From DASWJZ01 sp963814905 (GTDB lineage: Bacteria > Pseudomonadota > Alphaproteobacteria > Rhizobiales > Afifellaceae): 64,000 nucleotides of DNA. The notes below the pieces were generated by a model. That model worked only from the letters and a program-made list of their open reading frames with translations, searched no databases and was not told where the DNA came from. The position numbers and the translations under genes are program-made. Shown here piece after piece: positions 16,854-26,586 of this stretch (within the stretch, counting starts at the first letter, position 1; each line of letters opens with the position of its first letter). The stretch spans positions 248,001 through 312,000 of the forward strand of contig CAWFEM010000021.1 of assembly GCA_963814905.1 (NCBI GenBank), given 5' to 3'.

Positions 16854-18863
16854 ATGCGTTTCGCCCTCGCTTTGATCGCCATCGTCCTCGCCGCCGCGTC
16901 CCCGGCGAAAGCGGATACCCAGAGCGAGGCGATGCTGCGCGACTTTGTCGCCTGGGTGGATTCCTCGCCGCTCTGGAGCGCCTCCGTGAGCCTGGTCCGC
17001 TCAGAGGGCGACGACACCTATGCGGACGGACTGGTCTTCACCCGTGAAGACCCGCACCTCACCATCAGCATCGAGGAACTGCGGCTCCGCGACCTCAGCG
17101 CGCGGAGCGGCGGCGGCTTCACCGCATCGGAGATCGAGATGCGCGCCGGCCAGATCGTCACCGACAAGTCGGACACGCGCATTCCCTCCCTCTCCGCTTC
17201 CGGCGCCTCTATGCCGAGCCTTGTCGGCGTCACCGTCGATCCGAAGCATGTGATGGGCTCGCTCGCGCGCTTCTATGCGATCGCCGCCGACGGTGCGCTC
17301 GACGCACTGACCGTCCCGGAGATCAACGTCGTCCAGCAACAGTCCGATTCCGGCGGTGCGGGCCGCACGGTCCAGATCTCCTACCGCAACCTTTCCCTCG
17401 CCTACCTTTCCGGCGGCGTGCTCACTCATCAGGAGGTCGGGCCGATCAGCGTCATCTCACGCGGGCCCGATGCGTTCGATTTCACAATCGACAAGGTCGA
17501 GGTCGACCGGACGGATCTCGGCGCCCTGGCGCATATCCTCAACGAAAGCGAGTACCGCGACGGCCACGGCGACAATGTGTGGCGGCCGCTGCTGTCGCGC
17601 GCGGCCTACAAAGGTCTCAGCGCCCACGGCCCCGACGGCACCAGCGTCCGCATCGACGAGGTCGCGGTGGAGAACGTCGACGGCCGGCAGCCGGAAGAGC
17701 CCTTCACCGGCACTTTCGACCAGATCATGGATCCGGCGACGCCGGAGGATGCGAAGAACGACCTCGCGCTTGAAGCGCTATCGGGGATGTTCCGCGCCTT
17801 TCGCGTCGGCACGATGCGGCTTCAGGGCTTGTCGGTGATGGCGCCGAAAGACGGCACGTCGGTCTCGCTCGACGGCTTCACCTTCACCGGCTGGTCGAGC
17901 GACGGCATCGACAGCTTTCTGATGAAGGGCCTCAGCGCGAACGGCCCCGACGTCTATGCATCGCTCGGCTCCATGGAGCTCGCCGGCTTCGTCTCGCCGG
18001 ACATCAGGGCGCTGATGCGCTTCGGAGCGCTGGAGAAGGACATCGATATCGAGAAGCACGCCGCGGCGATCCGGGAGAGCTTCGCCGCGCTGCCGCGCTT
18101 TTCGCATTTCGGGATGGAGGATCTCGCCCTCGGACAGTCAAAGGATGCCGCCGTCGCGATCGACCGCGTGGGCATCGACTTTTCCGACTGGAACGAGATC
18201 TTCGCCAAGGCAACCGACATCCGCGTCGAAAACCTGCAGGTCCCGCGCGCGCTCGTGGAGATGGAGCCGCAGGCGTCGGCAATGCTTGACGCCCTCGGCT
18301 ATGACGGAGACTTGAGCCTCGGTATCTCGCTCAGCGATCGCTGGGACCCCGACGTCGGCACCGATGCCGGCTCCTGGGCGGTCTCCGTTGCCAATGCCGG
18401 CGATGTGGCGCTGAACTACACGCTGACCGGCCTCACCATGGACTGGCTCGACCGCGCCACAGCGGAAGCCGCGAAAGGCGCCGACAGCGAGGCCGCAATC
18501 AGCGCGATGCTGCGCGATCTCGGCTTGGCGCGCGCGACGCTCACCGTCACCGACCATTCGCTGCTCGATCGCGCCTTCGGTGTCATCGCCAAGCGCCAAG
18601 GCCTGACCGTCGCCGGCGCGGCCTATCGTCAGCAGATGCGCGCCGCCCTGCCGTTCCTGATCTCCGCCGTGATCCCCGCGGAGCTTGCCAGGCGCATCGC
18701 CCCGCCTCTGCAAGGGTTCATGGCGGGTGGGCAGACGCTCTTCGCCAACGTGACGCCGCCGACGCCGCTCCCGCTTCTCGACCTCGCGACGGCGGCCCGC
18801 GATCCGCTCACGCTTCCCGACAAGCTGAACCTGGAGCTGAAGTCGGAGGCAACGAAGGAATAA
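16854..18863 (+). CDS. Large secreted protein of unknown function (paralogue of the preceding gene)
   Basis: 669 residues from MRFALALIAIVLAAASPAKA, a clear signal peptide. AAGGAGG just before the ATG fixes the start. The body has recurrent beta-type segments (LTISIEELRLRDLSARSGGG, VRIDEVAVENVDGRQPEEPF, VSLDGFTFTGWSSDG). The last 110 residues (SLLDRAFGVIAKRQGLTVAG, RAALPFLISAV, LTLPDKLNLELK) align by eye with the C-terminus of the preceding gene, so the pair probably arose by duplication and extension. No named family is recognised. Periplasmic or envelope location is inferred from the signal peptide. Confidence 0.8.
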   Translation: MRFALALIAIVLAAASPAKADTQSEAMLRDFVAWVDSSPLWSASVSLVRSEGDDTYADGLVFTREDPHLTISIEELRLRDLSARSGGGFTASEIEMRAGQIVTDKSDTRIPSLSASGASMPSLVGVTVDPKHVMGSLARFYAIAADGALDALTVPEINVVQQQSDSGGAGRTVQISYRNLSLAYLSGGVLTHQEVGPISVISRGPDAFDFTIDKVEVDRTDLGALAHILNESEYRDGHGDNVWRPLLSRAAYKGLSAHGPDGTSVRIDEVAVENVDGRQPEEPFTGTFDQIMDPATPEDAKNDLALEALSGMFRAFRVGTMRLQGLSVMAPKDGTSVSLDGFTFTGWSSDGIDSFLMKGLSANGPDVYASLGSMELAGFVSPDIRALMRFGALEKDIDIEKHAAAIRESFAALPRFSHFGMEDLALGQSKDAAVAIDRVGIDFSDWNEIFAKATDIRVENLQVPRALVEMEPQASAMLDALGYDGDLSLGISLSDRWDPDVGTDAGSWAVSVANAGDVALNYTLTGLTMDWLDRATAEAAKGADSEAAISAMLRDLGLARATLTVTDHSLLDRAFGVIAKRQGLTVAGAAYRQQMRAALPFLISAVIPAELARRIAPPLQGFMAGGQTLFANVTPPTPLPLLDLATAARDPLTLPDKLNLELKSEATKE

Positions 18864-18878
18864 GCCGCCCTGTTCGGT

Positions 18879-18912
18879 CGCCATTGCCGGCTCGCCCCGG
18901 GGCGGAATGGCG
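18879..18912. terminator. Possible hairpin between convergent genes
   Basis: CGCCATTGCCGG (18879-18890) can pair imperfectly with CCGGGGCGGAATGGCG (18897-18912), between the secreted-protein gene and aspS, which converge. There is no T-tract on either strand, so a role as terminator is only suggested by position. Confidence 0.3.
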
Positions 18913-18923
18913 AAGGCGGAAAC

Positions 18924-20759
18924 CTAGTCGGGCTTCACCACGCGGATGGATAGCTCGCGGAGCTGCTTCGGCGTCGCTTCCGACGGCGCGCCCATGAGCA
19001 GGTCTTCCGCCTGCTGGTTCATCGGGAACATGGTGACCTCGCGCAGGTTTCTGACCCCGCACAGCAGCATCACGATGCGGTCGAGCCCCGCCGCCATGCC
19101 GCCATGCGGCGGCGCGCCGAATTGCAGCGCGCGAACCATCCCGCCGAAGCGCTCTTCAAGCACGCTCTCGTCGTAGCCGGCGATGGCGAAGGCCTTTTTC
19201 ATGATCTCCGCCTTGTGATTGCGGATGGCGCCCGACGCGATCTCGTAGCCGTTGCACACGACGTCGTACTGGTTCGCCGGGATCGCCAGCGGGTCGAGCG
19301 TCTCCAGCGCCTCCAGGCCGCCTTGCGGCATGGAGAACGGGTTATGGGAGAAGTCGACCTTCTTCTCGTCCTCGTTCCACTCGAACATCGGGAAGTCGAC
19401 GATCCAGGCGAGCGCGAAGCTCTCCTCGTCGACGAGCCCGAGCTCATTGCCGATTCTCGCACGCGCCGCGCCGGCGAACGTGACGAAATTGTCGGGGTTG
19501 CCGGCCACGAAGAAGACCGCATCGCCAACGTCGAGGTTGAGCTGCTCGCGGATTGCGGCCGTGCGCTCAGGCCCGAGATTCTTCGCCACCGGTCCGGCGC
19601 CTTCGGCGCCGGCCGTGCCGAAAGGTATGCCCAAGAAGCCTTCGGCAACCTGCGTCAGTGGCGCGACTTCGCCCTCGCGGAAGAAGATGTAGCCGAGGCC
19701 GGGCTGCCCCTCCCCTTGCGCCCATGAATTCATGCGGTCGCAGAAGGCGCGATTGCCGCCGCCGGGCGCGGGAATGGCCCAGACCTCGTTCGTCTGGTCG
19801 CGCTCCAGCATCGAGGCAAAGACCTTGAAGCCGGAGCCGGCGAAATGCTCGCTCACCGTCTGCATCACGATCGGGTTGCGGAGGTCGGGCTTGTCGGTCC
19901 CGTATTTGCGCATCGCCTCGCGATAGGGGATGCGCGGAAATTCCTTCGTCACCGACTTCCCGTCCGCGAAGGCCTCGAAGGTGCCGCGGATCACCGGCTC
20001 CATCGTCTCAAAGACGTCGTCCTGCGTGACGAAGCTCATCTCCACGTCGAGCTGATAGAACTCGCCGGGCAGCCGGTCGGCGCGGGGATCCTCATCCCTG
20101 AAGCAGGGCGCGATCTGGAAGTAGCGGTCGAAGCCCGCCACCATGATGAGCTGCTTGAACTGCTGCGGCGCCTGCGGCAGCGCGTAGAACTTCCCCGGAT
20201 GGATGCGCGATGGCACCAGGAAGTCGCGCGCGCCCTCCGGCGAGGACGCGGTCAGGATCGGCGTCTGGAACTCCGCGAACCCCGCGCCGCGCATCAGTTC
20301 GCGCATCGTCTCCACCACCGCCACGCGGCGCATGATGTTCCGGTGCAGCGACTCGCGGCGGAGGTCGAGAAAGCGGTATTTGAGCCGCGTGTCCTCTGGA
20401 TAGTCGGGCTCGCCGAAGACCGGCAGCGGCAGCTCCGGCGCCTCGGACAGCACCTCGATCTCGCGCGCGAAGACCTCCACGTGCCCGGTCGGCAGGTTGG
20501 CGTTGATCGTCTCCCCGGTGCGCGCCTTTACCTCCCCATCGACGCGGATGCACCATTCGGCGCGCACCTTCTCCGCGGTTCCGAAAGCCGGCGAATCGGG
20601 GTCGGCGACGATCTGCGTCACCCCGTAATGGTCACGCAGGTCGATGAAGAGCAGCCCGCCATGGTCGCGCACGCGGTGAACCCAGCCGGAAAGCCGCACC
20701 GTGGCGCCGACATCCTCGGCGCGGAGCGCCCCGCAGGTATGGGAACGATAGGCATGCAT
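18924..20759 (-). CDS. aspS: Aspartyl-tRNA synthetase
   Basis: 611-residue class II synthetase that charges tRNA-Asp (and, in the non-discriminating form, tRNA-Asn). The start MHAYRSHTCGALRAEDVG is preferred over an upstream in-frame ATG because it matches the bacterial AspRS N-terminus. An OB-fold anticodon-binding domain comes first (VRLSGWVHRVRDHGGLLFID). Class II motifs follow: motif 2 around YFQIAPCFRDEDPRADR and motif 3 near AAGLDRIVMLLCG. The long bacterial insertion (GAD) domain sits between them. It is divergent from rnd. Confidence 0.96.
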   Translation of the reverse strand: MHAYRSHTCGALRAEDVGATVRLSGWVHRVRDHGGLLFIDLRDHYGVTQIVADPDSPAFGTAEKVRAEWCIRVDGEVKARTGETINANLPTGHVEVFAREIEVLSEAPELPLPVFGEPDYPEDTRLKYRFLDLRRESLHRNIMRRVAVVETMRELMRGAGFAEFQTPILTASSPEGARDFLVPSRIHPGKFYALPQAPQQFKQLIMVAGFDRYFQIAPCFRDEDPRADRLPGEFYQLDVEMSFVTQDDVFETMEPVIRGTFEAFADGKSVTKEFPRIPYREAMRKYGTDKPDLRNPIVMQTVSEHFAGSGFKVFASMLERDQTNEVWAIPAPGGGNRAFCDRMNSWAQGEGQPGLGYIFFREGEVAPLTQVAEGFLGIPFGTAGAEGAGPVAKNLGPERTAAIREQLNLDVGDAVFFVAGNPDNFVTFAGAARARIGNELGLVDEESFALAWIVDFPMFEWNEDEKKVDFSHNPFSMPQGGLEALETLDPLAIPANQYDVVCNGYEIASGAIRNHKAEIMKKAFAIAGYDESVLEERFGGMVRALQFGAPPHGGMAAGLDRIVMLLCGVRNLREVTMFPMNQQAEDLLMGAPSEATPKQLRELSIRVVKPD

Positions 20760-20904
20760 CTTCGTCGGCAATCCTGAAAAGCGGGTGCGGGAAACCGGCC
20801 GGACAAGCGCAGAAGCCCGGAAAAGTGTCAAGGTCGGCGCCGTTTCGCGTTTGTGACAGGGATTTTAATGGGACAGCCCGAAACGCATTCGCTATAGGGC
20901 GCAT

Positions 20905-22101
20905 ATGCAACGCGAAGCGACCGAATACGCCAATATCACGGATACCGAAGCTCTTTCCGCCTTCTGCGACCGGCTCGCCAAGGCCCCCTTCGTCACCGTC
21001 GACACGGAGTTCATGCGCGAGAGCACCTTCTGGGCGCAGCTCTGCCTGATCCAGATGGCCGGCCCCGGCGAAGCGGCGATCATCGACCCGCTCGCCCCCG
21101 GGATCGACCTCGCCCCCTTCTTCCGCCTGATGGCGAACGAGCGGGTGCTCAAGGTCTTCCACGCGGCGCGGCAGGACATCGAGATTTTCGTCAAGCTGGC
21201 GGGCGCCGTCCCGCACCCGATCTTCGATTCCCAGATCGCCGCGATGGTATGCGGCTACGGCGACCAGGTGAGCTACGACCAGCTCGTCTATCGCGTCACC
21301 GGCGATCAGATCGACAAGTCCTCGCGCTTCACGGACTGGTCGCACCGGCCGCTCACCGCCAAGCAGAGCGCCTACGCGGTTTCCGACGTCACGCATCTGC
21401 GCGACATCTATCTTTCGCTCTCCGCACAGCTCGCCGAGCAGGGCCGCACGACCTGGCTCGACGAGGAGATGGCAGTGCTTGCCGACATCAATACCTATCG
21501 CACGCATCCGGAAGACGCCTGGCAGCGGCTGAAGCTGAGGGTCAAGAAGCCGCGTCAGCTCGCGATCCTGCAGGCGCTTGCCGCCTGGCGCGAGCGCGAG
21601 GCGCAAAGCCGCGACGTGCCGCGCGGACGCGTCTTGAAGGACGACGCGATCTACGAGATCGCGCTGCAGCAGCCGCGCGAAGCGGAGGCGCTCGGCCGGC
21701 TGCGGACGATCCCCAAGGGTTTCGAGCGCTCCAATGTCGGACGCGCGATCCTGAATGCGGTCGAAAGCGCTTTCGAGATTCCGGACAACGCGTTGCCGCG
21801 CGTGCCGCGCCCGCGCCCGGCGCCGGAGCATTCGAGCGCCGCCGCCGAGCTCCTGAAGGTGCTCCTGAAGATGGTGGCGGAGGAGCAAGGCGTTGCCGCC
21901 CGCATCATCGCGGGCAGCGAGGACCTGGAGAAGATCGCGGCCGACGACCGCGCCGACGTGCCGGCGCTCAAAGGGTGGCGCAGGCAGCTCTTCGGCGAGC
22001 AGGCACTGGCGCTGAAGCGCGGCGACCTCGCGCTTTCGATGTCGCGCCGAGGTATCGTGGCGATTCCGCTCGACCAGGTGCGAGACGTCGCGGCGGAATA
22101 G
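20905..22101 (+). CDS. rnd: Ribonuclease D
   Basis: 398-residue 3'-5' exoribonuclease involved in tRNA 3' maturation and RNA turnover. The DEDD nuclease motifs are visible: VTVDTEFMRESTFW near residues 30-45, HAARQDIEIF near 93, and SYDQLVYRV followed by AKQSAYAVSDVTHL. An HRDC domain follows (AILQALAAWREREAQSRDVP and PKGFERSNVG). It lies head to head with aspS, with a 145-base promoter region between, and converges on ppx. Length matches the family. Confidence 0.94.
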   Translation: MQREATEYANITDTEALSAFCDRLAKAPFVTVDTEFMRESTFWAQLCLIQMAGPGEAAIIDPLAPGIDLAPFFRLMANERVLKVFHAARQDIEIFVKLAGAVPHPIFDSQIAAMVCGYGDQVSYDQLVYRVTGDQIDKSSRFTDWSHRPLTAKQSAYAVSDVTHLRDIYLSLSAQLAEQGRTTWLDEEMAVLADINTYRTHPEDAWQRLKLRVKKPRQLAILQALAAWREREAQSRDVPRGRVLKDDAIYEIALQQPREAEALGRLRTIPKGFERSNVGRAILNAVESAFEIPDNALPRVPRPRPAPEHSSAAAELLKVLLKMVAEEQGVAARIIAGSEDLEKIAADDRADVPALKGWRRQLFGEQALALKRGDLALSMSRRGIVAIPLDQVRDVAAE

Positions 22102-22115
22102 TTCCGGCCCGCCGG

Positions 22116-23655
22116 TTAGTCTTCCACGATTACCGCGAAGGGAAGCCCGCCGAGCGCCGCGAATTGGCGCACGCGGCTGTCGAGGCGTGCGCCGCGCAGA
22201 TCTGCGAGCGCGGCCGGCAGCACCAGCTCGATCCTGTCGTCTACGCGCCGCAGCTTCGTCTTCGGAAGCACACCCTCGACCGAGCCCGACACGAGATAGG
22301 CGACACGGAACGCGCCAGCCAACGCGCGCGCGCTTTCCCGGTAGCGAAGCGGCGCAAGCTCGCGCAGCCCCGCGCCGAGATCCTCCTCCGAAAGCCCCGC
22401 ATGGCGGTAATAGATTGAGAGCGCCAGATAGGCGCGGCCCGGATGGTCGATGCCGACGAAAGCGGCGTTGGTGATGATGTTCAGGCTCTGCGCCCCGCGA
22501 TAATCGGGATGCGCGCGCCACCCGATGTCTGCGAGAAGGCAGGCGGCGGCGCGTAGCCGCTTTTCCTCGTCGGTCTCCTCAAGCCCAAGCGTCCGCATCG
22601 CCTCAGCCGTCCATGGGATCAGTTCCTCGCCGTGCGCCGGTGAGCGCGAGCGCAGCACGTTCAATTCCGTCGCGGCGGCAAGAAGCGGGTCGACCTTCTG
22701 CTCCTTCGCCGAAAGCTTGGCGTAGAGCAGCCCTTCGCGAAGCCCGAGCGCGGAGATCGTCACCGAGCTCGGCTTGCCGGCTCGCAACAAGCTCCGACAA
22801 CACGATCGCGCCGTAGGGCAGAAGCGCCTGGCGCTGCTTCGAGACCACGGATATGCCCGGCACCTGGTCGAGCGGACCGCGGATCAGCACCCGCAGGAAA
22901 TCGGCCAGCTCGTCGGAATCCATACGGTATTCGTGCATGACGTGGAGCGGATAGCCGCTGTCGTGCATGTGGAGACGCGCGAGCGAGCGCCATGTCCCGC
23001 CGATCGCATAGAAGACGCGTCCGTCGAGCCGCTGCAGGATGCTCGATTTCTCCAGCGCCTTGCGCGTCAAATCGCGCGCCGTCTTGAGCGAGCCCTTTGC
23101 GTCGGTCTCAAGCCTGAGCCCGCCGAGCGGCAGGCTGTCGCCCTCGCCGATCTCGCGTCCTGCGACGTCGATCAGCTCAAGGCTGCCGCCGCCGAGATCG
23201 CCCGCGACACCGTCGGGCATCTCGAAACCGGCGACGACGCCGAGCGCCGCCATCTTGGCCTCCTCGCCGCCGGTCAGGATCTTGATCGGCACGCCGCATA
23301 TCGATGCGACCTCGGAAATGAAGTCGGGACCGTTCTGCGCTTCGCGCATCGCCGCCGTGGCGACGACGTTGAGCTCCTTGACGCCCATCTGCCGCGACAG
23401 CGCCGTGAAACGGCGGAGCGCGCGCCGCGCCTTCTCGATCGCCTCCGCCCCGAGCGCGCCGGATTCCGCGACGCCCGCGCCGAGCCCGGCAAGGACCTTC
23501 TCGTTGAAGAGCGGTGTTGGAGAGCGCGCCAGCCGTTCGTAGACGACGAGTCGGACCGAGTTCGACCCGATGTCGATCACGCCGACCGGGCCGCGTCCGT
23601 CGATACGACCCTTGGCGGGCAGCGGCTCAGCCGCGCGGGAGCGGCGAGAACGCAC
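22116..23655 (-). pseudogene. ppx: Exopolyphosphatase Ppx/GppA, single-base frameshift in the middle
   Basis: Releases phosphate from polyphosphate ends. The first frame (from 23655) reads RGPVGVIDIGSNSVRLVVYE, the actin-like phosphate-1 loop, and VAGDLGGGSLELIDV, the second loop, up to GAIVLSEL (residue 289, near base 22789). There it diverges into an unrelated tail. The family sequence continues at once in another frame as LRAGKPSSVTISALGLREGL down to the stop at 22116. One extra T in CTTGTTG on the minus strand explains the shift; the restored protein would have about 512 residues, normal for Ppx. Real lesion or sequence error is undecided. It overlaps the ppk 3' end by 29 bases. Confidence 0.85.
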
Positions 23656-25867
23656 GCGGCGATGAGGATTTCAGCGACCGCCCGCGACCGGAAAGGCTGG
23701 GATTGGTCATGAAGTAGCGGTGCGCGTTGAAAGGCTCCTCACCCTCCTTGCGCTGGATTCGGCGCGAGGTCCCGTCCGGCAGGACCTCCCAGCTCTGCTC
23801 GTTGTCCTTGAGGTTCGCGACCATGATCTGGTCGAGCACCTGCATGTGGACGGTCGGATTCACGAGTTGCACGATGGTCTCCACCCGCCGGTCCAGGTTG
23901 CGCGGCATCATGTCGGCGGAGCCGATATAGAGGATCGCCTCGTCTGACGGGAGCCCATGCCCGTTGCCAAAGCACAGAATTCGCGAATGCTCCAGGAAAC
24001 GCCCGACGATCGACTTGACGCGGATATTCTCCGAAAGCCCCGGAACCTGCGGCCTCAGGCAGCAAATGCCGCGCACGACGAGGTCGATCCCGACGCCGGC
24101 CTGGCTGGCGCGGTAGAGCGCATCGATGATCTCGCGGTCGACCAGCGAGTTCAGCTTCATCCAGATGCGCGCCGGCCGGCCGGCCTTCGCATGCTCGATT
24201 TCCGCTTCGATATTCTCCAGGATGCGCGGGCGCATCGTGTAGGGCGAGACAGCGATGCGCTTCAGGTCCTGCGGCGGGGCGTAGCCGGTAATGAAGTTGA
24301 ACACGCGCGCCACGTCGCGGGCGATCACCGGGTCGGCGGTGAAGTAGCTGAGATCGGTATAGATGCGCGCCGTCTGCGGATGGTAGTTGCCGGTGCCGAC
24401 GTGCACGTAGCTGGCGAGCCCGCCCCCCTCGCGCCGGACGACCTGCGAGAGCTTGGCGTGCGTCTTAAGCTCGATGAAGCCGTAGACCACCTGCGCGCCG
24501 GCACGCTCCAGATCGCGCGCCCAGCGGATATTGGCTTCTTCATCGAAGCGCGCCTTCAGCTCCACCAGCGCCGTCACCGACTTGCCGGCCTCGGCCGCCT
24601 CGATCAGCGTCTTCACGATGGGGGAGTCGTTGGAGGTGCGGTAGAGTGTCTGCTTGATCGCCACCACGTCGGGATCGAGCGCCGCCTGCGCCAGGAACTG
24701 CACCACGACGTCGAACAATTCGTAGGGGTGGTGGACGATGATGTCCTTCTGCCGGATCGCGGCGAAGCAATCGCCGCCATGCTCGCGGATGCGTTCTGGG
24801 AAGCGCGGCGTGTAGGGCTCGAACTTCAGGTCCGGACGGTCGATGCCTACAAGCTGGGACACCGCGACGATCCCGAGCATTCCCGGAATGATGTGCACTT
24901 CGTTATCGGTCACGGCGAGCGCCCGCTGCACAAGATCGCGCAGCGATTCCGGCATCCCCTCCTCGATCTCCAGGCGGATGACGACGCCGCGACGTCGCTG
25001 CTTCAGTGCGCGCTCGAAGAAGCGGACAAGATCCTCCGCCTCTTCCTCCACCTCGATGTCGGAATCGCGAATGACTCGGAACGCGCCCTTGCCCGTCACC
25101 TCGTAGCCGGGGAAAAGGCGCGGGATAAAAAGGCCGACCGCGTCTTCCAGAAGCAGGACGCGCAGCGGCTCCGCGTCCGACTGGCGCGGAAGCTGGATGA
25201 AGCGGTCGAGCTTCAGCGGAAAGCGCAACAGCGCCTGCATCGCACGGCCCTTCGAGCCGACGAGATGAAGCGCGAGCGTAAAGCCGAGATTGGGAATGAA
25301 CGGGAACGGATGCGCCGGGTCGATGGCAAGGGGCGTCAGCACCGGAAAGATGGAATCGAGGAAGTGGCCTTCAAGCCAGGTGCGATCCTCCTCGCTAAGC
25401 GAGTCGGGGGGCACGATCATAATGCCGGCCTTGGCGAGATCGTCGCGCAGGCTCTTCCAGTTGGCGTGCTGCTGGGCGACGAGCTCGATCACCTTGGCGT
25501 CAACGGCGACAAGCTGCTCGGCCGGGGAGAGACCGTCGTCGCTGCGCGTCGAGATGAGCTCGCGCGCCTGACCGGCAAGGCCCGCCACGCGCACCATCAC
25601 GAACTCGTCGAGATTGTTTCCCGAGATCGACAGGAAGCGCAGCCGCTCCAGCGTCGGATGGTTGGGGTTCTCCGACTCCTCCAGGACGCGCCGGTTGAAC
25701 TCCAACCAGGAGATTTCGCGGTTGATAAAGCGCGCGGGGCTCTCCGCGATCTCCAAGTCGAGATCGACGGGCCGAGCCTCGATCGGCTGCAAATCCGGTA
25801 ATTTCGCCGCAGCTTCACTCATCACGCCTGCCCAAGCCGGCCCCGTCATCGGTCGGCGGTTTGTCAT
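23627..25867 (-). CDS. ppk: Polyphosphate kinase 1
   Basis: 746-residue enzyme that reversibly builds polyphosphate from ATP at the membrane. The N-terminal domain starts near residue 46 (ARFINREISWLEFNRRVLEE). The catalytic HKD-type core includes the autophosphorylated histidine region FIELKTHAKLSQVVRREGG and the second motif with ILCFGNGHG and YIGSADMMPRNLDRRVE. The ATG at 25867 overlaps the hdaA stop as TAATG, which favours it; MSEAAAKL at 25822 is an alternative. It is followed by the overlapping ppx, the enzyme of the reverse reaction. Confidence 0.95.
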   Translation of the reverse strand: MTNRRPMTGPAWAGVMSEAAAKLPDLQPIEARPVDLDLEIAESPARFINREISWLEFNRRVLEESENPNHPTLERLRFLSISGNNLDEFVMVRVAGLAGQARELISTRSDDGLSPAEQLVAVDAKVIELVAQQHANWKSLRDDLAKAGIMIVPPDSLSEEDRTWLEGHFLDSIFPVLTPLAIDPAHPFPFIPNLGFTLALHLVGSKGRAMQALLRFPLKLDRFIQLPRQSDAEPLRVLLLEDAVGLFIPRLFPGYEVTGKGAFRVIRDSDIEVEEEAEDLVRFFERALKQRRRGVVIRLEIEEGMPESLRDLVQRALAVTDNEVHIIPGMLGIVAVSQLVGIDRPDLKFEPYTPRFPERIREHGGDCFAAIRQKDIIVHHPYELFDVVVQFLAQAALDPDVVAIKQTLYRTSNDSPIVKTLIEAAEAGKSVTALVELKARFDEEANIRWARDLERAGAQVVYGFIELKTHAKLSQVVRREGGGLASYVHVGTGNYHPQTARIYTDLSYFTADPVIARDVARVFNFITGYAPPQDLKRIAVSPYTMRPRILENIEAEIEHAKAGRPARIWMKLNSLVDREIIDALYRASQAGVGIDLVVRGICCLRPQVPGLSENIRVKSIVGRFLEHSRILCFGNGHGLPSDEAILYIGSADMMPRNLDRRVETIVQLVNPTVHMQVLDQIMVANLKDNEQSWEVLPDGTSRRIQRKEGEEPFNAHRYFMTNPSLSGRGRSLKSSSPRAFSPLPRG

Positions 25868-26586
25868 TATGATGACAGTGGTTGCCGATCCGCAAACGCT
25901 TCCGTGCTTTCTTGCGACAAGGTGAGCACTTCTCCAGCGAGTTGGCGGGTGATCCGCCGGCCGGCGGAGAGAGCGGCACGGTCGATCGCTTCGACGAGCC
26001 GGACGGCGGCATTGAGCGAGCGCTCCATGCGCGCGACGAGATAGTCGATCACCGGCTTGTCGACGAGGAGCTGGCGGTCGGCGAAAAGCTTAACGAGCAC
26101 CTGGCGCAGAAGATCGTCCCCCGGCGCGCCAAGTGCGACCGGCGTCGCGAGCCGCAGGCGCGAACGCAGGTCCGGCAGGTCGACGCGCCAATCCTCCGCC
26201 CGGTCTCGCGCGGTGATGAGGAGCCCGCCCCCGTGCTCGCGCATGCTGTTGAAGAGATGGAAGAGCGCCCGCTCCGGCACCGCATCCGCCGCCACATCCT
26301 CCACGACGACGGGTCGCCCAGCCGCAAAGACAAGCGCGCGTTCCGATTCGATCGCCGCGGCTTCGACGATCTCCGCCCCGGCGATCGAAGCCCAGATATG
26401 CGCCAGATGGGTCTTCCCCGATCCCGACGGGCCGGTCAGGAGCATCGCCGGCGACGGCCAGTCCGGCCAGCGCTCCACGAGCCTGAGCGCCTCGCGGTTC
26501 GACGGACCGACCATGAAGTCCTCGCGCCCGAGGCTCGGCGCATGCGGCAGCGCCAACAGCAGTTGCGTCGGATCGGCCGCGCTCAC
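25867..26586 (-). CDS. hdaA: DnaA-related regulatory inactivator HdaA
   Basis: 239-residue AAA+ protein similar to DnaA domain III, which with the DNA clamp promotes hydrolysis of DnaA-bound ATP and prevents over-initiation of replication. The GTG start overlaps the upstream permease stop as GTGA. The early QLLLALPHAPS stretch fits the clamp-binding QL-type motif, and LGREDFMVGPSNREA matches the family N-terminus. Walker A is GPSGSGKT, and PVVVEDVAAD takes the Walker B position. There is no DNA-binding domain IV. The open frame continues spuriously far upstream. Confidence 0.9.
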   Translation of the reverse strand: MSAADPTQLLLALPHAPSLGREDFMVGPSNREALRLVERWPDWPSPAMLLTGPSGSGKTHLAHIWASIAGAEIVEAAAIESERALVFAAGRPVVVEDVAADAVPERALFHLFNSMREHGGGLLITARDRAEDWRVDLPDLRSRLRLATPVALGAPGDDLLRQVLVKLFADRQLLVDKPVIDYLVARMERSLNAAVRLVEAIDRAALSAGRRITRQLAGEVLTLSQESTEAFADRQPLSS

